A DNA stretch of 64,000 nucleotides from Bradyrhizobium jicamae (GTDB lineage: Bacteria; Pseudomonadota; Alphaproteobacteria; Rhizobiales; Xanthobacteraceae): assembly GCF_018130215.1 (NCBI RefSeq), contig NZ_JAFCKQ010000042.1:1-64000 (forward strand), read 5' to 3'. The notes below the pieces were generated by a model. The model saw nothing but the letters and a program-made list of their open reading frames with translations, had not been told where the DNA came from and did not search any database. The position numbers and the translations under genes were made by a program. Position 1 is the stretch's first letter. Each line of letters starts with the position of its first letter. Shown here piece after piece: positions 8,259-16,332 of this stretch.

Positions 8259-9557
8259 GTGGATGAGGACATGTTGGACAATATCGAAGCGGACTTTCCC
8301 GAGCACACGCCGCGCCCGTCGCATGCGCCGAGGGCCCTCGAGGGGATACGGGTCGTCGATTTCTCGCACTTCATCGCCGGCCCCTTCGCAACGATGATCC
8401 TGGCCGACATGGGCGCGGAGGTCATCAAGATCGAACCGCCCGGCCGCGGCGACGACCTTCGCCGCTATCCGCCCGTGCATGCGGAGCTCGGACACGGCGC
8501 ACCGTTCGCCTGGACGAACCGCAACAAGCGGAGCGTGGCCCTTGATCTCAAGGCATCCGAGGGCGTCGCGATCGCACGCGAGCTGATTGCGACTGCTGAT
8601 GTGGTGGTCGAGAACTTCTCGACGGGAGTCATGGAGCGGTTCGGGCTCGACTATGAGTCCTGCCGCAAGATCCGACCCGAGATCGTTTATTGTTCCGTTT
8701 CGGCGTATGGGCGTGAAGGAAGCTTCAAGGACCGGCTCGGCTTCGATCCGATTGCGCAGGTCGAGAGCGGGTTCGTGTCGATGAACGGCTACGCCGATCG
8801 CGAGGGTGTGCGAGCGCTGTCGCCGGTCATGGACATCAGCACAGCGATGATGGCCTGCAATGCGATCCTCGGTGCGTTGGTAGCGCGGGAACGCAGCGGC
8901 CTTGGCCAGTCGATCGAGGTATCGCTGTTCGACAATGCCGTGCTGATGACGGGCTATGCCACGATGCAGCACCTCTTCAGCGGCACAGATCCGCAGCGAC
9001 ACGGCAACACCAGTCCTGATACCTGCCCTTCGGGCGTGTTCCAGGCCGAGGATTGTTCCTTTTACATCAACTGTGGCAATGACAAGATCTTCCAGCGGCT
9101 GATGTCGCAGGTGGTTGATCGTCCCGATCTCGCTGAGGCCGAAATCTACGCAACCGGCACTGATCGGATCCGGCGGAGGGAAGAATTGTTCGCGATCCTC
9201 GGGGAGGCATTCGCGCGGCGGCCCTGGTCACACTGGCAGGCGCGGATGCGCGCGGCCGGTGTGCCCTGCGGGCAGGTTCGGACCGTCGGCGAGGCGATAC
9301 GCTCGTCGGAAGCGAGGGAGCGCGGGCTTGTGACACGTATTCCCCACGAAACTGTCGGCTGGGTCCCGAACATCAACCTGCCGATCCGCTATTCGCGCAT
9401 GCCGATCGTCGATCCCGTTGCGGCGCCCGCGGTTGGGCAGCATACCGACAGCGTCTTGCGTCAGCTGCTCGGCTATGACGACGAGCGGCTGGCGCGGCTT
9501 GCCCAGAGCGGAGCCTTTGGTGAATCCGTACCCTCGCGACGGGGTACCAGGGCGTGA
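8259..9557 (+). CDS. CaiB/BaiF family CoA-transferase (second copy)
   Basis: The 432-residue protein has the family opening 'LEGIRVVDFSHFIAGPFATMILADMGAEVIKIEPP' over residues 28-61 and a VMDISTA segment whose Asp192 is the likely catalytic residue. The start is GTG 8259; ATG at 8271 is equally plausible because neither has a strong ribosome site. It is clearly diverged from the first CoA-transferase at 2426, so the two probably act on different acids, for example activation versus CoA recycling. Its stop overlaps the following thiolase-like gene by four bases, coupling their translation. Confidence 0.88.
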   Translation: MDEDMLDNIEADFPEHTPRPSHAPRALEGIRVVDFSHFIAGPFATMILADMGAEVIKIEPPGRGDDLRRYPPVHAELGHGAPFAWTNRNKRSVALDLKASEGVAIARELIATADVVVENFSTGVMERFGLDYESCRKIRPEIVYCSVSAYGREGSFKDRLGFDPIAQVESGFVSMNGYADREGVRALSPVMDISTAMMACNAILGALVARERSGLGQSIEVSLFDNAVLMTGYATMQHLFSGTDPQRHGNTSPDTCPSGVFQAEDCSFYINCGNDKIFQRLMSQVVDRPDLAEAEIYATGTDRIRRREELFAILGEAFARRPWSHWQARMRAAGVPCGQVRTVGEAIRSSEARERGLVTRIPHETVGWVPNINLPIRYSRMPIVDPVAAPAVGQHTDSVLRQLLGYDDERLARLAQSGAFGESVPSRRGTRA

Positions 9558-10750
9558 CCGTGCAGGCACGAAGCGAGCGCACGATGAGGGGCCGCGTCGC
9601 CGTGGTCGGGATCGGTGAAACCACCTATTATCGCCACGGTGCGTCGCCCGATCCGGAATTCAAGCTTGCGCTCAAGGCGATCCTGGCCGCTTGCGCGGAC
9701 GCCGGGATCGACCCGCGCGATATCGACGGGTTTTCGTCCTACAGCGATGACAGGAGCGAGGCATCCCGGCTGGCTGCCGCATTGGGGACGCGAAGGCTGC
9801 GGACGGCCACGATGCAATGGGGTGGAGGAGGTGGCGGTTGCTGCGCGGCCGTTGCCAATGCCGCCGCCGCGATCGTGGCTGGCCTCGCGGATTGCGTCGT
9901 CGTCTTCCGATCGCTGGCGCAGGGCCAGTATGGCCGTTTCGGGCAGGCTGGTGCGATCGAGACGATCTCCGGCGAAAAGGCCTATCTGATGCCGTATGGC
10001 GTGCTGGCGCCGCCGCAACGCTTCGCGATGCGGGTCCAGCGCTACATGCACGAACACGGCGTCCGGCAGGAAGCGCTGCGCGCCGTCGCACTGGCGTCCT
10101 ATCACCACGCCCAGGCAAATCCTCGCGCGGTGATGCATGGCAAGCCACTCGATGCGGACAAATACGATACCTCGCGCTGGATTGTCGAGCCGTTCCATCT
10201 CTACGACTGTTGCATGGAAAATGACGGCGCCGCGGCCATCGTGCTGGTGGCCGAAGAACGTGCCGGGGAGTTTCGGCACAAGCCCGTCTATCTGCTCGGC
10301 GCGGCAGTTGGCTCCGGCCATCGCGCGGGCGCTGTTGCACACAATGCGACGCTCTACGCCGGTGCCAGCTTCGATACGGTCGCGCCGGATCTCTATCGCA
10401 TGGCGGGAGTCGGCCCGTCCGATGTCGGCGTGGTCCAGTGCTACGAAAACTTCACCGGCGGCGTCGTGATGGCCTTGGCGGAGCACGGGTTCTTCAGGCC
10501 GGAGGAAGCCAACGATTTCCTGACGGTCGAAAACCTGATCGCGCCGTCTGGCCGGCTGCCGCTCAACACCAGCGGCGGCAATCTCGCGGAATGCTACATG
10601 CACGGCTTCGAGCTCGTCCTGGAAGCTGTGCGTCAAGTGCGTGGCACATCGACGTGTCAGGCCGCGCGAAGCGACGTGGCGATGGTCATCGGCGGGCCCA
10701 TGGTCACGCCGGCCAGCAATCTCGTGCTCGGTTCGGAGGCCACGTTGTGA
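9554..10750 (+). CDS. Thiolase-superfamily, lipid-transfer/Ltp2-like protein
   Basis: This 398-residue protein starts at GTG 9554, overlapping the previous stop; ATG 9584 is an alternative. It has the thiolase-like fold of the SCP-x/nonspecific lipid-transfer group: AVVGIGETTYYRHG at the N-terminus, a Gly-rich loop with Cys-Cys where thiolases carry the nucleophile (MQWGGGGGGCCAAVANAA), CYENFTGG, and NTSGGNLAECYMHG near the C-terminus. In actinobacterial steroid degradation such Ltp2-type proteins pair with a DUF35 domain to catalyse retro-aldol removal of a side chain. Here a DUF35 gene follows with a four-base overlap, supporting a heteromeric aldolase or thiolase. Confidence 0.8.
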   Translation: MTVQARSERTMRGRVAVVGIGETTYYRHGASPDPEFKLALKAILAACADAGIDPRDIDGFSSYSDDRSEASRLAAALGTRRLRTATMQWGGGGGGCCAAVANAAAAIVAGLADCVVVFRSLAQGQYGRFGQAGAIETISGEKAYLMPYGVLAPPQRFAMRVQRYMHEHGVRQEALRAVALASYHHAQANPRAVMHGKPLDADKYDTSRWIVEPFHLYDCCMENDGAAAIVLVAEERAGEFRHKPVYLLGAAVGSGHRAGAVAHNATLYAGASFDTVAPDLYRMAGVGPSDVGVVQCYENFTGGVVMALAEHGFFRPEEANDFLTVENLIAPSGRLPLNTSGGNLAECYMHGFELVLEAVRQVRGTSTCQAARSDVAMVIGGPMVTPASNLVLGSEATL

Positions 10751-11202
10751 ATCGAACGACGAGTTCGTCCTATCTTCCCGCGGGCCTGCCGATTCCGGTG
10801 GCGGAAGCTGATGGCCTGTCTGCACCCTATTGGGGCGGGCTGCGCGAGAACAGGCTGCTCGTGCAGCGCTGCGCGCATTGCGGAACCTGGCAGTTCGGGC
10901 CGGAGTGGCTGTGCCATCGCTGTCACGCTTTCGATCCCGCCTGGACCGAAGTCGAGCCGCATGGGCGGATATTCAGTTGGGAGCGGGCGTGGCATCCATC
11001 GCATGCGGCATTGAAGCAGCATGGTCCCTATGTCGCGGTCCTCGTCGAATTGCCCCATGCGGGCAACATTCGGATGGTGGGCAATTTGCTCGGCGATCCC
11101 ATGCAGGCCGTCGCGATCGGGGCAGAGGTCGAGGGAGTCTTCGAACATCATCCGACAGCGAATCCGGCGTTTTCGCTGTTGCAATGGCGACTGCGACCTT
11201 GA
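10747..11202 (+). CDS. DUF35 zinc-ribbon/OB-fold protein, partner of the thiolase-like protein
   Basis: The GTG at 10747 overlaps the thiolase-like stop, giving 151 residues. An N-terminal rubredoxin-like zinc ribbon has Cys42-x2-Cys45 and Cys56-x2-Cys59, followed by a beta-rich OB fold (GRIFSWERAWHP, PYVAVLVELPHAGNIRMVGNL). DUF35 proteins bind thiolase-superfamily enzymes and complete their acyl-CoA site, as shown for the Ltp2/ChsH2-DUF35 aldolase. It is the last gene of the 4321-11202 operon and converges with the gene ending at 11266. Confidence 0.85.
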   Translation: MNRTTSSSYLPAGLPIPVAEADGLSAPYWGGLRENRLLVQRCAHCGTWQFGPEWLCHRCHAFDPAWTEVEPHGRIFSWERAWHPSHAALKQHGPYVAVLVELPHAGNIRMVGNLLGDPMQAVAIGAEVEGVFEHHPTANPAFSLLQWRLRP

Positions 11203-11265
11203 AGTCCAGGTCGGTTGGGTTGGGAAGGCGCAACCGGCCGACGGCATCACTCGTAAGCGTTTTCG

Positions 11266-12429
11266 TCAAATTCCCATCGTGCGCGCAATCAACATCTTCT
11301 GGATTTCGACAGTGCCGCCTGCGTACAGGCTGAACGGAGCCTCAAGGTAGTACCGGGCCATCTCCTCGAAATCGAAATACGCGCGGCCGCCCATCACGCG
11401 CATGCCGTGCGAAATGAGCCGTTGAAGCTGTTCCGAGCAGAAGTACTTCGCCATCGGGATCTCTCTTGTCGTATCAGCGCCCGATTTCAGCGAAGACAGC
11501 GCCCCCTCGCAGAACAGCTGCATGGCGTGCTCGATGACCGTCATCTCGACCAGCGTGTGCTGAATGGCCTGGAAGCTCGAAATAGGCTTTCCGAACTGCT
11601 GCCTCTGCTTGGCAAATTCCACCGCGCGGCCGACGATCGAGCGGGCGAGCCCTCGAGCCAAGAAGGATACCACAAGCCGTTCGAGCGATCCGGTCTCCCG
11701 AAGAGTGGCCCAGGCCTTGCCGAAGCCTTTGGAGCCGCCCAAGACGCTGGTCGCCGGAACACGCACGTCGCGGAGGGCCACTTCGCAGGAAGTATGGGCG
11801 TGACCGGCAAGATTCCTCAATGGTTTGACGGTCAACCCCTGAGCCTTCCCGGGTACGAGGAGGATGCTGAACGAGCGATCGTTTGCGTCTCCACCAGCGT
11901 TGCGCGCAACGACGAGAAGGAAATCGGCAGACGCTGCCCCCGTGGTGTAGATTTTGTCGCCGTTGAGAACGAAACCGTCATCCACGCTCAAGCAGGTCGT
12001 CGCCATGCTTCCCGCATCGGAGCCTGCATTCGGTTCGGTCATCCCAAAGGCCAGCTGAAGGTCGCCTGAACTGGCGCGCCGCAACAGGTCTTTCCTTTGT
12101 TCGGGCGTTCCCATCATGGCGATGACGGCCGCACCGAGGACGGTATTCACCATGTACGCCGATGCGGCGCCAGCTGAACTACCGGCCAAAAACTCGAGTG
12201 TCCAACAAGCCTGTTCGATATCGTCGGGCCCGATTTCCGCTACGTCGCCGCTCAGGAAGCCAAGCTGAAGAAGCCCTTCCTCAGACAGAATTTTCAACGG
12301 GGTGCTGGCGTCGACGAACTTGCCAACATCGAGGCTCGAGATCCTGTTGCACGCTGAGTGAACTCTTCTTTCGATCTCGGATCTTGCGAGATGACCGGAA
12401 ACACCATGCGAGGAGTTCTTCGAAGCCAA
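11266..12429 (-). CDS. Acyl-CoA dehydrogenase
   Basis: This 387-residue single-domain enzyme starts at a TTG at 12429, preceded by GGAGG with a six-base gap. Unlike the fused enzyme at 165 it has both FAD motifs in one chain: MTEPNAGSD in the middle domain and RQQFGKPISSFQAIQH in the C-terminal domain, ending with GGTVEIQKMLIART. It oxidises an acyl-CoA to the enoyl-CoA, passing electrons to ETF. It is the last gene of a three-gene unit (crotonase 14200, hydrolase 13323, this gene) divergent from a TetR regulator. The chain-length or aromatic specificity is unknown. Confidence 0.9.
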   Translation of the reverse strand: MASKNSSHGVSGHLARSEIERRVHSACNRISSLDVGKFVDASTPLKILSEEGLLQLGFLSGDVAEIGPDDIEQACWTLEFLAGSSAGAASAYMVNTVLGAAVIAMMGTPEQRKDLLRRASSGDLQLAFGMTEPNAGSDAGSMATTCLSVDDGFVLNGDKIYTTGAASADFLLVVARNAGGDANDRSFSILLVPGKAQGLTVKPLRNLAGHAHTSCEVALRDVRVPATSVLGGSKGFGKAWATLRETGSLERLVVSFLARGLARSIVGRAVEFAKQRQQFGKPISSFQAIQHTLVEMTVIEHAMQLFCEGALSSLKSGADTTREIPMAKYFCSEQLQRLISHGMRVMGGRAYFDFEEMARYYLEAPFSLYAGGTVEIQKMLIARTMGI

Positions 12430-12441
12430 TGCGTACCTCCA

Positions 12442-13323
12442 TCAAGCTGCAGGAGCGAGGAAATTGCTCAGCGTCTGGGTAACTTCGTGAGGAAATTGAT
12501 CGACGAAGAAATGTCCGCCAGGCAGGGAAGCGTCTTTGGGGTTGCTGAACCGCTTGCGCCATTCAGCCGGGATATCGAAGAGTTGCCCCATTTGTCCGGT
12601 GGACCCATAGAATACCAGCGTTGGGCAATTTACTCGGCGGTCGATGTCAACAGCGTCATGTTCTAGATCGATAGAGGCCGCAGCGCGATAATCGGAGCAC
12701 GAACCGTGTATCATCGCGGGATCTCGCCAGCAGCGGCGATAATCGGCGAGCATCTCCCGGTCGAAATCCGAAATCCTGGTTGCTCCCCATCCTACGAGAC
12801 AGGTCTCGTAGAAGAAGTCCGGATCATTGCCAATCAGACGTTCTGGAAAGGGTTCTGGCTGCGAGAGGAAATACCAATGCCAATAGGAGCCGGCGACCTT
12901 CCGGTTGGTATCCATGAACATGGCGTAGGTTGGAACGATATCCATCACGGTGAGGCTGAGGACGGCGTCCGGATGATCGAGAGCAAGCCGATGTCCGGTA
13001 CGACCCCCGCGATCATGCCCTATCACGTGGAAGCGCTCGAAACCCAGTGCGCGCATGAGGTTCAGCTGATCGCCCGCCATTGCCCTGAAGGAATAGTTCG
13101 ATTTGTCGGGGAGGCAACGCGGCTTTGAGGAGTCACCATAACCCCTGAGGTCGGCACAGACTACGGTATAGCTCGCGGCCAACCTCGGTGCCACGTGGGC
13201 CCACATCGCCTTGTTTTGCGGAAAGCCATGAAGCAGCAGAAGAGGCGGCCCCGATCCACCGACGACGCACGAAATCTCGGCATCGCCGACACCGATCGTT
13301 CGGCTCGAGAAGTGTTCAAACAT
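12442..13323 (-). CDS. Alpha/beta hydrolase with the full fluoroacetate-dehalogenase signature
   Basis: This 293-residue alpha/beta hydrolase starts at ATG 13323 with AAGGAG upstream. It carries every residue that marks fluoroacetate dehalogenases (RPA1163 type): nucleophile Asp104 in GHDRGGR with carboxylate-binding Arg105 and Arg108, acid Asp128, halide-pocket His149-Trp150, Tyr212 and base His271. The Asp104-to-His149 spacing (45) equals that of RPA1163 Asp110-His155. The expected reaction is hydrolysis of a 2-haloacid to the hydroxyacid. It lies between crotonase and dehydrogenase genes in one minus-strand unit, so the natural substrate may be a larger halogenated or ester intermediate. 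Confidence 0.82.
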   Translation of the reverse strand: MFEHFSSRTIGVGDAEISCVVGGSGPPLLLLHGFPQNKAMWAHVAPRLAASYTVVCADLRGYGDSSKPRCLPDKSNYSFRAMAGDQLNLMRALGFERFHVIGHDRGGRTGHRLALDHPDAVLSLTVMDIVPTYAMFMDTNRKVAGSYWHWYFLSQPEPFPERLIGNDPDFFYETCLVGWGATRISDFDREMLADYRRCWRDPAMIHGSCSDYRAAASIDLEHDAVDIDRRVNCPTLVFYGSTGQMGQLFDIPAEWRKRFSNPKDASLPGGHFFVDQFPHEVTQTLSNFLAPAA

Positions 13324-13453
13324 CTACACTCTCCTTCTTTGCCAGGGCTCGCTTCAGAAAGTTCGTCGCGTCGACGATTGCTCACCTGCGGTTTCCTTTG
13401 ACATGAGCAGCCTTTTCCCCGCGTTGGCCTCTGGCGCGAGACCGTCGAAACTG

Positions 13454-14200
13454 TCAGCCAGCCCCTGGCATGACCACCGCCGCGCGAGCTGAGTTACTCG
13501 CTTGGTAGGCCGATATGGTCAGCTCCCTCTCGATTGCTGCGCGCATTGCTTCCATGGTCAATTGACGCAACCGCTTCTTCGCGGTCGAATGCGATGGCTT
13601 GTGGATCGATCGAAGCGCTGTCGTAACCTCTGCAAGTGTCGAGTCGATCAGTTCCGGTGCGACGATGCGGTCGAGGAACCCTGCTGCAAGCGCGTCGTCC
13701 GGCTCGTACATCTCGCCAAGGGTGGTAGTACGGCTGAGCCAGGCAGGATGAAGGCGGCTTCGCGCGAGCTCGATGGCGAAGCTTGGCGGCGCGATCCCGA
13801 TGGCGACTTCGTTGAGCCCCATCCGGTGGGGCCCCCTTGCGCCAAGTCTGAAGTCGCACGCCAGAAGCAGGAACGTACCCATGGGGAAGGCGTGACCTTC
13901 CATGACACCGATAGTCGGAGATGCGAAGGACATGAGGCGCAGCGCGAGCTCCGCACCCGCTCGCACCATTTCGAGGCTTCGTGATGCGTCTCCGGCCGCG
14001 AATACCTTCAAGTCAAAACCGGCTGAGAAAATGCCGGGGCGGCCAGAACGCAGGACCACGACGTCGGTGTTCCCTTCGACACGGTCGAGCGCCCTTCTGA
14101 TCTCGCCCAGCATGGAAGCAGACATGACATTTACCCTGCCGTCATTGAGGTTGATGTGGGCGACCCCGTCGCTCACCTCACAGCTGACTCTCCCGGTCAT
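13454..14200 (-). CDS. Enoyl-CoA hydratase/isomerase (crotonase) family protein
   Basis: This 248-residue protein starts at ATG 14200 after a strong GAGGAGG. Crotonase signatures include FSAGFDLKVF (first oxyanion-hole strand), GHAFPMGTFLLLACDFRLG, and LNEVAIGIAPP with one conserved Glu. The other catalytic Glu position of classical hydratases (in the 'GGGxEL' helix) is Met-Gly here, so it may be an isomerase, hydrolase or atypical hydratase. It leads the minus-strand operon with the dehalogenase-like hydrolase and acyl-CoA dehydrogenase, and is divergent from the TetR gene 84 bases away. Confidence 0.88.
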   Translation of the reverse strand: MTGRVSCEVSDGVAHINLNDGRVNVMSASMLGEIRRALDRVEGNTDVVVLRSGRPGIFSAGFDLKVFAAGDASRSLEMVRAGAELALRLMSFASPTIGVMEGHAFPMGTFLLLACDFRLGARGPHRMGLNEVAIGIAPPSFAIELARSRLHPAWLSRTTTLGEMYEPDDALAAGFLDRIVAPELIDSTLAEVTTALRSIHKPSHSTAKKRLRQLTMEAMRAAIERELTISAYQASNSARAAVVMPGAG

Positions 14201-14244
14201 TTGATCCTCCTCGCCGATTTCGGCTTGACCTTGAGGGGCTGATG

Positions 14245-14253
14245 TAGACCAAT
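14245..14253. promoter_or_regulatory. TAGACCAAT element between crotonase operon and tetR
   Basis: A TAGACCAAT nonamer lies in the 84-base divergent region between the crotonase and TetR starts. The same nonamer recurs at 16086-16094 upstream of the ABC importer. LmrA/YxaF-type TetR proteins are known to use TAGA(C)C/GGTCTA half-sites, and this TetR has a matching C-terminal domain. The second half-site is poorly conserved, so this is a candidate only. Confidence 0.35.
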
Positions 14254-14284
14254 CAATATAATTCGTCGGTATGAGGAGGCTTTA

Positions 14285-14872
14285 TTGCCGGCAGTTCCGA
14301 AGCACCGCCAGCCCATCATCAATGCCGCTCTGACGCTGTTCCGCCGGCAGGGATTTGCGCGAACGGGGTTGAACGACATCGTCGACTTCAGTGGGGCGCC
14401 CAAGGGGTCGCTCTATCATTATTTCCCGCTCGGAAAATCCTCGATCGCCGTGGCTGCGGTCGAGGAGGCAGGCCGCCGGCAGGTTGCGACTCTCGAAAAG
14501 TTGGCGTCAGAGTGCGGTTCGACCAGCGAACTGCTTCGGGCGCATGCGCGGCTATTGGCGGGATGGATGTTGAAGTCGGGATTTCGCGACGGCTGCCCTA
14601 TCACCACCGTCCTGTTGGAGCTCGCGCCGCGCGAGCGGACCGTGGCGGATGCTGGACGCAGAGCCTATGCGGCACGCATATCGATTCTGAGCCGGAAGCT
14701 GGTTGAAGACGGATTCGCTCAGGCGCGCGCCGAAGCCTTGGCCGTACTCTGCACCTCGTCGCTCCAAGGGGCGCTGATCCAGGCACGCGTCGAACGAAGC
14801 GGAAGACCCATCGAAGTTGCGGCGGTGGAATTGGCCCGACTGCTGGAGGCAGCATGTAAGCACTTGAAGTGA
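14285..14872 (+). CDS. TetR family regulator, LmrA/YxaF type
   Basis: A TTG start at 14285 is five bases after AGGAGG (14274-14279), giving 195 residues. The N-terminal HTH (about 8-55: IINAALTLFRRQGFARTGLNDIVDFSGAPKGSLYHYFP, in pieces) is typical TetR, and DGCPITTVLLELAP in the middle marks the YxaF/LmrA-like ligand domain. It is divergent from the crotonase-hydrolase-dehydrogenase operon, which it probably represses until an acyl-CoA or related effector binds. The stop overlaps the annotatable 5' extension of dusA but not its likely start. Confidence 0.9.
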   Translation: MPAVPKHRQPIINAALTLFRRQGFARTGLNDIVDFSGAPKGSLYHYFPLGKSSIAVAAVEEAGRRQVATLEKLASECGSTSELLRAHARLLAGWMLKSGFRDGCPITTVLLELAPRERTVADAGRRAYAARISILSRKLVEDGFAQARAEALAVLCTSSLQGALIQARVERSGRPIEVAAVELARLLEAACKHLK

Positions 14873-14937
14873 AAGGAAAATGCCTCAACTGTCAGATGAA
14901 ACTTCTGTCGGCGCAAAAATCAGCTATACCGGACGAG

Positions 14938-15951
14938 ATGATAAAGCGAAACAACATCAACATCTTAGCGCATCGATTTTCCGTCGCCCCCATGATGGAT
15001 TGGACCGACCGGCATTGCCGGGTCTTCCATCGGCTGATGTCGCGGCGGGCGCGGCTTTATACTGAGATGCTGACCACGGGCGCGGTGATCCACGGCGACC
15101 GGGCGCGGCTGCTCGGCTTCGATCCGAGCGAGCACCCGGTGGCGTTGCAGCTCGGCGGATCCGATCCGCACGATCTGGCTACGGCCGCGACCATTGGCGA
15201 GGATTTCGGCTATGACGAGATCAACCTGAATGTCGGCTGCCCGTCCGACCGTGTGAAGGACGGCCGCTTCGGTGCCTGCCTGATGGCAGAGCCTGCGCTG
15301 GTCGCCGAGGGTGTCGCGGCGATGAAGCGCGTGGTGAAAATTCCAGTCACCGTGAAGTGCCGGATCGGCATCGACGACCAGGATCCCGAGATCGCGCTCG
15401 ACGTCCTCGCGCGCGGCGTCGTTGCGGCAGGTGCGGATGTGCTGATCGTGCACGCACGCAAGGCCTGGCTCAACGGATTGTCGCCGAAGGAAAACCGCGA
15501 CATCCCGCCGCTCGATTACGATCGCGTCTATCGCCTGAAGGCGGCCATGCCTGCTGTGCCCGTCATCATCAATGGCGGCATCGCCGATATTGCCGAGGCG
15601 AAGCAGCATCTTGCGCATGTCGACGGCGTCATGCTCGGGCGCGCGGCCTATCAGGATCCGTGGCGGCTGCTAGCGGTCGATTCCGAACTGTTCGGCGAGA
15701 GCGCGCCGCATGCGACGATGAAGGACGTGTTTGCGGCGATGATGCCCTACATCGAGGCGCAATTGGCGAAGGGCACGCGGCTGCACGCCATCACACGGCA
15801 TTTCGTCGGCGCATTTCACGCCGTCCCCGGTGCGCGCGCATTCCGCCGCCACCTGGCGGAGAACGGCGTCAGATCAGGCGCCGGCGCGGATGTGCTGCGC
15901 GATGCGATCGCGCTGGTTGGGGAGCGCGTGCCGGCGTCGATTGCGGCCTGA
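14938..15951 (+). CDS. dusA: tRNA-dihydrouridine(20/20a) synthase DusA
   Basis: This FMN-dependent enzyme reduces uridines 20/20a in the tRNA D-loop. The start at ATG 14938 gives 337 residues, the usual DusA length, with FSVAPMMDWTDRHCR at 14-28. An upstream in-frame GTG at 14869 overlaps tetR and adds an atypical tail. Catalytic Cys101 lies in NLNVGCPSDRV; VHARKAWLNGLSPKENR is the DusA-specific active-site segment, and NGGI/DGVMLGRAAYQDP are FMN-phosphate contacts. It is a housekeeping gene sitting between two catabolic regions. Confidence 0.95.
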   Translation: MIKRNNINILAHRFSVAPMMDWTDRHCRVFHRLMSRRARLYTEMLTTGAVIHGDRARLLGFDPSEHPVALQLGGSDPHDLATAATIGEDFGYDEINLNVGCPSDRVKDGRFGACLMAEPALVAEGVAAMKRVVKIPVTVKCRIGIDDQDPEIALDVLARGVVAAGADVLIVHARKAWLNGLSPKENRDIPPLDYDRVYRLKAAMPAVPVIINGGIADIAEAKQHLAHVDGVMLGRAAYQDPWRLLAVDSELFGESAPHATMKDVFAAMMPYIEAQLAKGTRLHAITRHFVGAFHAVPGARAFRRHLAENGVRSGAGADVLRDAIALVGERVPASIAA

Positions 15952-16332
15952 GCCGATCCGCTCGCACCTCCGGGCCGCCCAGGGAAAAGCCAGGAGCCGA
16001 CCACTCGCGCCGGGTCGATGTTGCCTCCGCGATGATCAATGCTGCGCAGCAGCAAGCCGCCTGACGGTGGTGGCGCTCGGTCGGTTAGACCAATTGTGAA
16101 TTTGTCCTGCACGGAGAGTGAGGCACTCTGCCGCACCGGGCGCTGCGGCAACCGCATCCTGCGATGCAGGAAAAACAGAGAGAGCCGCACACGCGCTCAA
16201 TTCCAAACTGCGATATCATATCGCCCTTGATCTCCGAGACCGCGATCTCTTCGAGACCATCTGGGCAACAGCAACGAGTTTGTCTTGATGAAATAACGTC
16301 CGCAAAAAAACGACAATACCGGGAGGTCTGGA
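15952..16332. other. 381-base intergenic region upstream of the ABC importer
   Basis: I see no convincing gene here. It contains the perfect 12-base palindrome TGCTGCGCAGCA at 16040-16051 and the TAGACCAAT element at 16086-16094. CGAGACC occurs twice within the last 100 bases. It must hold the promoter and a long leader for the binding-protein gene, whose ribosome site GGGAGG lies at about 16320-16325. Confidence 0.5.
16086..16094. promoter_or_regulatory. Second TAGACCAAT element, upstream of ABC importer
   Basis: This is identical to the nonamer in the tetR/crotonase divergent region, 239 bases before the binding-protein start. After the nonamer both copies continue into an ATT-(C/T)GTC block, with different spacing. 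A shared element suggests co-regulation by the TetR protein; unproven. Confidence 0.33.
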
